Shown piece after piece: positions 8,147 to 14,300 of a stretch of DNA of 14,732 nt (its first letter is position 1; the number at the start of each line of letters is the position of its first letter). The notes under the pieces were generated by a model. It was not told where the DNA came from. It saw only the letters and a program-made list of their open reading frames with translations, and made no database searches. A program made the position numbers and the translations under genes. Origin of the DNA: Clostridia bacterium (GTDB lineage Bacteria > Bacillota > Clostridia > Oscillospirales > CAG-272). The stretch is from positions 1 to 14,732 of the forward strand of contig JAGCYR010000256.1 in assembly GCA_017960705.1 (NCBI GenBank). Direction: 5' to 3'.

Positions 8147-9736
8147 TCAGACCACCTGGTCGAACTCGATCAAGGTCAGCCCCGGGTTCTTTTCCTCCGC
8201 CCAGCGGATCTCGTAATCCGCGGTAAAGATTAGCAGGTTCCGTCCCTTCAGATCGGTGACGCGGCGGGTCGACTGCATCAGCTTGAGAGAGGTCGGGTCA
8301 ACCCCCTCGGGGAGATAGCGGATCAGGGTGTGCGGCAGATCCGAGCGGCGGTACTTTACGCCGTACTCGCTCTCCATCCGGAACTCGAGCACGTCGAACT
8401 GCAGCACGCCGACGACGCCGACCGTGACCCGTTCCATCCCCATTCCGGGCTCGAGGAAGATGCGGATCGCGCCCTCCTCGGCGATCTGCTCCATCCCTTT
8501 GGCGAACTGCTTGCGCTTCATCGAGTCGATCTGCTCGACCACGGCGAAATGCTCGGGCGCGAAGGTCGGGATGCCCGCGTAGCGGATCTCTTTGCCGATC
8601 TCGCACACCGTGTCGCCGATAGAATAGATGCCCGGGTCGAAGACGCCGATGATGTCCCCGGCGTACGCCTCGTCGATCACCTCGCGCTCCTGCGCCATCA
8701 TCTGCTGGGGCTGCGAGAGCTTTACGTTCTTGCCGGTGCGCACGTGGCGGTACTCTTTTCCGCGCTCGAACTTGCCCGAGCAGATACGGAAGAAGGCGAT
8801 GCGATCCCGGTGAGCTTTGTTCATATTCGCCTGGATCTTGAACACGAACGCCGAAAACCCCTCCTCTACGGGGTCGATCTCGCGACCCTCCGAGGTATGC
8901 GGCAGAGGGGAAGGGGTCATTTTGAGGAAGTTCTGCAGGAAGGTCTCGACCCCGAAATTGTTGAGCGCCGAGCCGAAGAAGACCGGCGACAGTTTGCCGC
9001 ACCGGACGCGGTCGAGGTCGAATTCGTAGCTCGCCACGTCGAGCAGCTCGATCTGTTCGGTGAGCTTTTCGCGGGCGTACGGACCGATCAGCTCGTCCAT
9101 CTTGGCGACGTCGGTCAGGTCGCATTCGATCGCCTGCAGCCGTTCGCGCCCGCGGTGGAACTCGTCGAAGACCTCGACGCAGCGCTTCTGCCGGTCGAAG
9201 ACCCCGCGAAAATCCCGTCCGCACCCGATCGGCCAGTTGACGGGATAGGTCCCGATGCCGAACTCCTTTTCGAGCTCGTCGAGGAGGTCGAAGGGATCGC
9301 GCGCCTCGCGGTCGAGCTTGTTGATGAAGGTGAAGATCGGGATGCCGCGCAGAGCGCAGACCCGGAACAGTTTGCGGGTCTGGGGCTCGATGCCCTTCGC
9401 CGCGTCGATCACCATCACGGCGCTGTCCGCCGCCATCAGCGTACGGTAGGTGTCCTCCGAGAAGTCCTGGTGCCCCGGGGTGTCGAGGATGTTGACGCAG
9501 TAGCCGTCGTACTCGAACTGGAGGACCGACGACGTGACCGAGATCCCGCGCTTCTTTTCGATCTCCATCCAGTCGGACGTCGCGTGGCGGTCGCCCTGCT
9601 TGCCCTTGACCGAGCCCGCGGACTGGATCGCGCCGCCGTAGAGCAGGAACTTTTCGGTCAGCGTGGTTTTACCGGCGTCGGGGTGCGAAATGATCGCAAA
9701 GGTGCGCCGCCGCCGTATTTCGTTTTCATAATTCAT
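8147..9736 (-). CDS. prfC: Peptide chain release factor 3 (translational GTPase)
   Basis: RF3 is a cytoplasmic GTPase that removes RF1/RF2 from the ribosome after peptide release. The 529 residues match the usual RF3 length. All G motifs are intact: SHPDAGKT at 17-24 (P-loop), RGISVTSSV at 63-71 (switch I), DTPGH at 85-89 and NKLD at 139-142. The RF3-type GKQGDRHATSDWM stretch is at 45-57, and domain II/III sequence continues to the end without a break. These features separate it from EF-G, EF-Tu and TypA. The start has a GAAAGGA site about ten bases upstream on the minus strand. It follows the DUF3737 gene by 53 bases and precedes the PH-like gene by 46, so it is probably co-transcribed. The 504-codon open frame on the plus strand over this gene is a composition shadow. 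Confidence 0.97.
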   Translation of the reverse strand: MNYENEIRRRRTFAIISHPDAGKTTLTEKFLLYGGAIQSAGSVKGKQGDRHATSDWMEIEKKRGISVTSSVLQFEYDGYCVNILDTPGHQDFSEDTYRTLMAADSAVMVIDAAKGIEPQTRKLFRVCALRGIPIFTFINKLDREARDPFDLLDELEKEFGIGTYPVNWPIGCGRDFRGVFDRQKRCVEVFDEFHRGRERLQAIECDLTDVAKMDELIGPYAREKLTEQIELLDVASYEFDLDRVRCGKLSPVFFGSALNNFGVETFLQNFLKMTPSPLPHTSEGREIDPVEEGFSAFVFKIQANMNKAHRDRIAFFRICSGKFERGKEYRHVRTGKNVKLSQPQQMMAQEREVIDEAYAGDIIGVFDPGIYSIGDTVCEIGKEIRYAGIPTFAPEHFAVVEQIDSMKRKQFAKGMEQIAEEGAIRIFLEPGMGMERVTVGVVGVLQFDVLEFRMESEYGVKYRRSDLPHTLIRYLPEGVDPTSLKLMQSTRRVTDLKGRNLLIFTADYEIRWAEEKNPGLTLIEFDQVV

Positions 9737-9789
9737 TGTTTCGGATTCCTTTCAATATCGTATCTTTGCCGTTCTGTGAAAGGATCCCG

Positions 9790-10683
9790 TCACAAGTGGT
9801 CCCGACGCTCGCCCCCGACCACGATCTCGCAGCCGCAGGGGTAGACCGAGTCTTTTAAGATGATCTCGCCCGCCGAATCGCAGACGATCTTGCCCGAAAG
9901 AGGATTTTTGATCGAGAGGACGTTTCCGCGGATGGATGCCGTGACCGAGGAATACTCGAACGCCAGGTCGCAGTTCTCGGTCTCGCAGTCGATCAGGGTC
10001 AGATTGCGGCAGTAGCAGAGCGGCTGGGTGCCGACGATCTTGCAGCGGATCAGCGTGAGGTTCTCGGAATACCAGCCGAGATATTCGCCCCGGATCACGC
10101 TGTCGCGGACGGTGACGTCTTTGGTGTGCCAGAAGGCGTCCTTGGTGTCGAGTTCGCTGTCCGCGATCTCGGCGTCGCGGACGTACTGGAACGAGTATTT
10201 GCCCGAAAAATGCAGTCCCCGCGCCACGATCCGCGACCCGCCTAAAAAGGCGTATTCGCCCGAGAGCGAGGTGTCGGAGAGCGAGATCTTCCGCGTCCGC
10301 CACCCGAATTCGGGCGAGACGATCTCGGAGTTCTTGATCTCCACTTCCCGGCACTCGCGGAACGCCTTGACGCCGTGCATTTTGCAGCCGTCCATCAAGA
10401 CGTTCTTATCGTACCAGAAGGGGGCGCGGCAGGTCTCGGTCATCTCGCAGTTCCTGACGGTCAGATCGACGTCGTGCCAGAAAGGATAACGCAGGGCAAA
10501 ATACGAATCGAGAACGGTGATCCGCCGTCCCTCTTTCAAGGCGGATTCTCCGTCCTCCTCGCCCTCAAAACGGCAATTCTCGACCTGAAGACCGCGCGCT
10601 CCGTAAAGCGAACGCTCTTCGCCGAATCTCTGATTTTCAATCTTTTCGACCGTTCTGATCGGTCTGATCGGCTTGAACTTCAT
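9790..10683 (-). CDS. DUF3737-family beta-helix-like protein
   Basis: The 297-residue protein matches my memory of the DUF3737 family, which has no established function. It reads as a ladder of 20-25 residue turns, each ending in short strand pairs such as 'VENCRF', 'VRNCEM', 'IKNSEI', 'VRDSVI', 'IRCKI' and 'LIDCE', as expected of a right-handed beta-helix. Aromatic corner motifs repeat (YPFWHDVD, APFWYDKN, DAFWHTKD, YLGWYSEN). Family-typical stretches include GERSLYGA-like EERSLYGAR at 22-30, ESALKEGR at 46-53 and LAFEYSSV near 240-247. There is no signal peptide or TM segment, so it is probably cytoplasmic. The start chosen here is the ATG at 10683, with GGAG seven bases upstream; an in-frame ATG at 10806 would add 41 basic residues but would run through the promoter region, so it is rejected. 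It is the first gene of the minus-strand run. Confidence 0.85.
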   Translation of the reverse strand: MKFKPIRPIRTVEKIENQRFGEERSLYGARGLQVENCRFEGEEDGESALKEGRRITVLDSYFALRYPFWHDVDLTVRNCEMTETCRAPFWYDKNVLMDGCKMHGVKAFRECREVEIKNSEIVSPEFGWRTRKISLSDTSLSGEYAFLGGSRIVARGLHFSGKYSFQYVRDAEIADSELDTKDAFWHTKDVTVRDSVIRGEYLGWYSENLTLIRCKIVGTQPLCYCRNLTLIDCETENCDLAFEYSSVTASIRGNVLSIKNPLSGKIVCDSAGEIILKDSVYPCGCEIVVGGERRDHL

Positions 10684-10723
10684 GTTTTTTCTCCGTCTGT
10701 TCCGGGTGGATTCCCATCGTCTT

Positions 10724-10752
10724 ATTATAGCAGACGCGGAACGGAAAATCAA
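10724..10752 (-). promoter_or_regulatory. SigA-type promoter for the DUF3737-prfC-uxaC run
   Basis: On the minus strand, TTGATT (10747-10752) is followed after exactly 17 bases by TATAAT (10724-10729), preceded by TGC, an extended -10. Transcription would start near 10717, about 34 bases before the ATG at 10683. The next minus-strand genes have short gaps without clear promoters, so this may serve all four. Confidence 0.75.
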
Positions 10753-10761
10753 TCGTTCGTC

Positions 10762-10790
10762 TTGACTTTTTTTCTTGCGGATGCTATACT
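10762..10790 (+). promoter_or_regulatory. SigA-type promoter for tRNA-Leu
   Basis: TTGACT (10762-10767), a 17-base spacer and TATACT (10785-10790) give a near-consensus promoter. The expected start near 10797 leaves a leader of about ten bases before the tRNA. Its -35 box is only nine bases from the -35 box of the divergent minus-strand promoter. Confidence 0.85.
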
Positions 10791-10806
10791 GTTCTGTGCA
10801 TATCAA

Positions 10807-10895
10807 GCCGATGTGGCGAAACTGGCAGACGCCTCGGACTTAAAATCCGATGGGACTCACCTCCCGTACCGGTTCGAGCCCGGTCATCGGCACCA
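10807..10895 (+). tRNA. tRNA-Leu (anticodon UAA)
   Basis: This is a class II cloverleaf with CCA encoded. The acceptor arms GCCGATG (10807-10813) and CATCGGC (10885-10891) pair fully, followed by discriminator A and CCA. The anticodon stem TCGGA/TCCGA holds loop CTTAAAA with anticodon TAA at 10841-10843, reading UUA (and UUG by wobble). A long variable arm (GGGACTCACCTCCC) and the T-arm ACCGG-TTCGAGC-CCGGT complete the leucine-type structure. It is monocistronic here, with its own promoter upstream and a strong hairpin directly downstream. Its last 20 or so bases reappear, with one change, at 11060-11079. Confidence 0.97.
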
Positions 10896-10897
10896 AA

Positions 10898-10933
10898 TAC
10901 CCGGGGATCCCCCAAAACGGGGATCCCCGGGTA
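10898..10933 (+). terminator. tRNA-Leu downstream hairpin
   Basis: A perfect 15-bp inverted repeat (TACCCGGGGATCCCC and its complement) with loop CAAAAC begins two bases after the CCA end. No U-tract follows (GTTTGCACC), so it is either a U-poor terminator or a 3'-end processing and stability structure. Each arm itself contains the palindrome GGGGATCCCC. Confidence 0.7.
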
Positions 10934-10954
10934 GTTTGCACCGCTTCCCGCTCG

Positions 10955-11039
10955 ACCGGTCGTGTTTGCCTGCAAACACAAAACTCTCGCCGTCCGCGGT
11001 CGAATCGCATATCCTGCCGTCGGGCGAGAGTCGACCGGT
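10955..11039. repeat. Nested inverted repeats, possible three-way junction
   Basis: Three pairings are mutually compatible. The outer stem is ACCGGTCG (10955-10962) with CGACCGGT (11032-11039), 8 bp. Inside is the hairpin TGTTTGC (10963-10969) with GCAAACA (10972-10978). A second arm is ACTCTCGCC (10983-10991) with GGCGAGAGT (11023-11031), 9 bp, directly abutting the outer stem. All base pairs are perfect. It could be a folded RNA, a REP-like DNA element or the remnant of a small mobile element; nothing in the window decides this. Confidence 0.5.
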
Positions 11040-11040
11040 A

Positions 11041-11058
11041 GCACGCGCCTGCGCGTGC
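11041..11058. repeat. Short GC hairpin
   Basis: GCACGCG (11041-11047) pairs with CGCGTGC (11052-11058) around a CCTG loop, immediately before the copied tRNA 3' end. The function is unknown. Confidence 0.5.
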
Positions 11059-11059
11059 G

Positions 11060-11079
11060 TCGAGCCCGGTCATTGGCAC
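11060..11079 (+). repeat. Direct repeat of the tRNA-Leu 3' end (att-like)
   Basis: These 20 bases match tRNA-Leu positions 10874-10893 (T-loop to the first C of CCA) at 19 of 20 positions; the only change is C to T at 11074. The two copies lie 186 bases apart in the same orientation. A duplicated tRNA 3' end is the usual footprint of a site-specific integration event, but there is no integrase or cargo gene between the copies, only the inverted-repeat segment. A tRNA-derived short repeat is the main alternative. Confidence 0.6.
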
Positions 11080-11167
11080 TCGCTGCGCTCGTTAGTGAAG
11101 ACACTCGCTGCGCTCGTTAGTGAAGTCACTCGCTTCGCTCGTGAGTGAAGTCGCTTCGCCGGTGAAG
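11077..11167 (+). repeat. 25-base tandem repeat, three copies plus a partial
   Basis: Units start at 11077, 11102 and 11127, each 25 bases of the form CACTCGCTGCGCTCGTTAGT followed by GAAG and one variable base. Copies 1 and 2 differ only at the last base. Copy 3 has CTTCG for CTGCG and GTGAGTG for GTTAGTG. A decayed partial unit (CGCTTCGCCGGTGAAG) follows at 11152-11167. The CACT and AGTG ends of each unit are complementary, so each can form a small hairpin. The first unit overlaps the last bases of the copied tRNA end. There are no spacers between units, so this is not a CRISPR array. Confidence 0.8.
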
Positions 11168-11209
11168 CTGCCCGCAGGCGGGCGGACGAAGGTTACTTCC
11201 GCAACCCCC

Positions 11210-11238
11210 TTGCAATTCCTTTCCTTTAGTGCTATAAT
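11210..11238 (+). promoter_or_regulatory. SigA-type promoter for the giant repeat protein
   Basis: TTGCAA (11210-11215), a 17-base spacer and a consensus TATAAT (11233-11238) preceded by TGC (extended -10) form a strong promoter. The expected start near 11245 leaves a leader of about 74 bases before the ATG at 11319, which contains two hairpins. Confidence 0.8.
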
Positions 11239-11257
11239 TATTCTATCGAACTATACC

Positions 11258-11299
11258 CGCACGGCTGCGTGCGCGCTCCCCTTCGCGTACGCGAGGGGA
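11258..11299 (+). promoter_or_regulatory. Two leader hairpins upstream of the giant repeat protein
   Basis: Hairpin 1 is CGCACG (11258-11263) with CGTGCG (11268-11273), loop GCTG. Hairpin 2 is TCCCCT (11277-11282) plus CG with CG plus AGGGGA (11294-11299), one T bulged. Hairpin 2 ends eight bases before the AAGGAG ribosome binding site (11307-11312). They may affect mRNA stability or translation; no known riboswitch is recognised. Confidence 0.4.
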
Positions 11300-11318
11300 T
11301 TTCCGAAAGGAGAACGAT

Positions 11319-14300
11319 ATGACGGTTTCGCGTTTTCTTGCTTTGGTTCTGGCTTTCTTCCTCGGGTTTCTGTCCTGCATCGGGGCGATCGTCGGGGTGG
11401 GTTACTTTGCCTACGCCAAGGTCTCGCTCGATCAGCTTGAAAAATGGGGCGTCGTCTCGGTAAACGAGGATCAGTACGTTGACGAGGACGCCGAGGTCGA
11501 CCTGACCGCCATGACCATCAAGGCGTTCATTTCCGAGATCAAGGAGCTGCAGAATCTCGACAAGACCGTTTCGATCGACCTTCTGATCGAGAGATGGGGT
11601 CTGAAGATCCCCGACGAGCTCATGGCGAAGATCCCTGCGGGCGTGCGCTCGCTTTCGGTGAAGGAGATCTTCTCGAAGAGCGGCATTTCCGCGATCCTCG
11701 AAAATACCACGGTCGACTACCTGTACCAGTTCCTGCCGAAGGACGTTCTGGCGGAGCCGGCGCGCGAGGTGCTGGCGGGCAAAACGTTGAAAGAGGTCGT
11801 GGATTTCAAGATGACCGACCTGCTCACCGGGATCAAGCTCGGGTATCTTGCCGGCGTGCAGTACGAAAAGGATTCCTCCGGGCACTATTTCCCCGTGTAT
11901 AAGGATCCCTCCAATCCCACGCTGCTCGAACTGCTCGGCTCGCTCGATCTCGGCAAGACGCTCGACGTGGTCGGCAACGGCGGCGATATGCTGACCGTCG
12001 TCAACGACGGTATGAACGACGTGATGATCGACCTGCTCGTCAAGAGTATCTCGAGCGGCGACAACAGTACCCTGAACGGCATCGTCGCGGGCAAGACCAT
12101 CGGCGACCTGATCGTCGAGGACGAGACGACCGGCGCGCTCTCGCTCGACGTCGGCGTTCTGATCAACGGACGGAAGTTCGGCGACCTGATGGGCTACACT
12201 CCGGTTTACTATAACGGCGACGCGTCGACCGGGATCATCGTCGACTGGCTCGACGGCGAAGGCGCCCGGATCAAGGGCGTGATGCGCGCGCTCGCGGACG
12301 GCACGGTCAACGGGCTCGGAGAGAGCGGGGGTCTCGACACCGACGCGCTGCTCTCGAATTCCTACATCGGTTTCTTCCAGGAATACGATCCGGTCTACGA
12401 CTCCACCGGCGTCATCACCGGCTGGCTGAAAGGGGACGGCAATCCCCCCGACCGCGTCAACCGTACGCTCGCGAACAAGAAACTGACCAATCTGCTGGGC
12501 GACGGCTTCTCGACAGACAACCTGATTGCGGGGCTGTACGTCGGCGACCTGATGAACTATACGCCGGTCGAGGACGGCGACGGCAATATCGTCGACTGGA
12601 AGGATTCGAACGGCAACGATCTCGACCGCGTCACCGCGGCGCTCGCCAAACAGCCGGTCGAGAAATTGATGAGCGGCGACTTTGAAGTCGACGACGCGCT
12701 CGAGGGGCTCTACGTCGGCGACCTGATGAAATACACGCCGGTCAAGGACGGTGAAGACAATATCATCGGCTGGAAGGACTCGAACGGCGAGGATCTCGAC
12801 CGTGTTTCCGAGTCGCTCGCGAAGAAGGAGATCACCGAGCTGACCGGCGGCGATTTCAAGGTCGGAGACGCGCTCGCGGGGCTCTACGTCGGCGACCTGA
12901 TGAAGTATACGCCGGTCAAGGACGATCCGCTCGATGCCGAGAAGGTCACCGGTTGGCTCGATAAGGACGGCAAACCCGTGACGGGTCTCGACCGTGCGAC
13001 GGCGAACATCGACCTCAAACGGCTGGTCGACGACGATACCTACAAAGTTTCGGACGCATTCGACGAGGTCTATCTCGGCGAGGCGATGGGCTATCACCAC
13101 GGCGAAGATCCGCTCCCGAAGGTCGATCCGCTCGACGAGAACGAGAAGGCGCGCTATCAGTGGTACAAGACCAAGGACGCCGTGACGGGAGACCTTTCCA
13201 ACCCGACGGCGGGCATTGAACAGAAGCTCGCCAACTACTTCCTCGGCGACCTGATCGACGGGAAGATCACCTCCGACGAGCTGACCAAGGGGATGCCGCT
13301 CCACGAGATCCTGAATCTCCACGCCGTCGACGTCCCGCTCTACGACAACGCGGGCGACCCGATGCTCTACACGACGGGCGACCACGAAAACGAACAGGCG
13401 ACGGTCAAAATCTGGTACGACAAGAACAACGTCAAGCAGTCCGACACCATTTCCTCGCTCGCCTACTGCACGATCGACGGCATCTCGGAGCAGGTGAACG
13501 CCGTCAAGGTCGGAGGCGTGACCGGGCTGACCCTGTTTGAAGGGAACTGGTACAAAGCCGAGTTCCGCAACTTCGGCGTCGACGACGACCGCTACTGCCT
13601 GTCTGCGGCGTCGGGCGTGCTGCCGTCGCTTGCGGATCTCTCGATCGGCGACCTCAGCAACAACGAAACCGTCACCGCGCGCATCAAGACCGTGACGATC
13701 GGCGACGCGATGGGGTATTACTACTATGACGGCGTCTGGTATACCGACAGTTTGCACACCAGTCCCGTGACCGGCATGATGAAGGCGCTGGCTCCCAAGA
13801 CCGTCGGCAATATGGAGACCATCGGCGACGATACCCCGATCGGCGAACTCCTCGGCTACGAAAAGGTCGGCGGCGTCTGGTACGAGACCTACGTCGGCGT
13901 CGGCGATCCCGGCACCAAGAAGGCGTCGGGCATCATGGCGTCGATCGCGGACTTCCACATCAACGGACTGGGCGAAAACGTCAAAACCATCCGGATCGGT
14001 TCGATCCTCGAACTCTACCGCTACGAGACCGACGATCCGCTCGATCCCAACTACGGAACGTGGTACAAGGACGACGCGCGCACCGTCCCCGCCGACGGCA
14101 TCATGGCGAAGTTCGCCGAGCTGACGGTCGAGGATATGAAGGACTCGGCGAAAGTGACCGAGAAGACCAAGACCATTCTGATCGGCGAGGCGATGGGCTA
14201 TTACCTCGACGGCGGCGTCTGGTACAACGACGCGGAGCACATCAGCCCCGTGACCGGGATGATGAAGGCGCTCGCGCCCAAGACCGTCGGCGAGATGGAC

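Larger units (their letters stand above)
10896..11318 (+). other. Gene-free, structure-rich spacer between tRNA-Leu and the repeat-protein gene
   Basis: These 423 bases hold no credible gene; frames crossing it (10375-11148, 11120-11440, and short minus frames) have no product or ribosome binding site. In order it contains the tRNA terminator hairpin, a set of nested inverted repeats, a small GC hairpin, a copy of the tRNA 3' end, three 25-base tandem repeats, a promoter, and two leader hairpins. Each is listed separately. Confidence 0.85.

Noticed and set aside
8330..9844. 504-codon open frame on the plus strand
   Set aside because: It lies opposite prfC, which is unmistakable; the composition is low-complexity (Leu, Asp, Val, Arg) with no family.
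10684..10806. Upstream ATG extending the DUF3737 protein by 41 residues
   Set aside because: The extension overlaps both promoters, is basic and unrelated to the family, and has no ribosome binding site; ATG at 10683 has GGAG seven bases upstream.
10375..11148. 257-codon plus-strand frame across tRNA-Leu
   Set aside because: It runs through the DUF3737 gene antisense, the tRNA and the hairpins; no product or start signal.
11077..11167. CRISPR-like repeats
   Set aside because: The 25-base units are directly adjacent with no spacers, and no cas genes are present.
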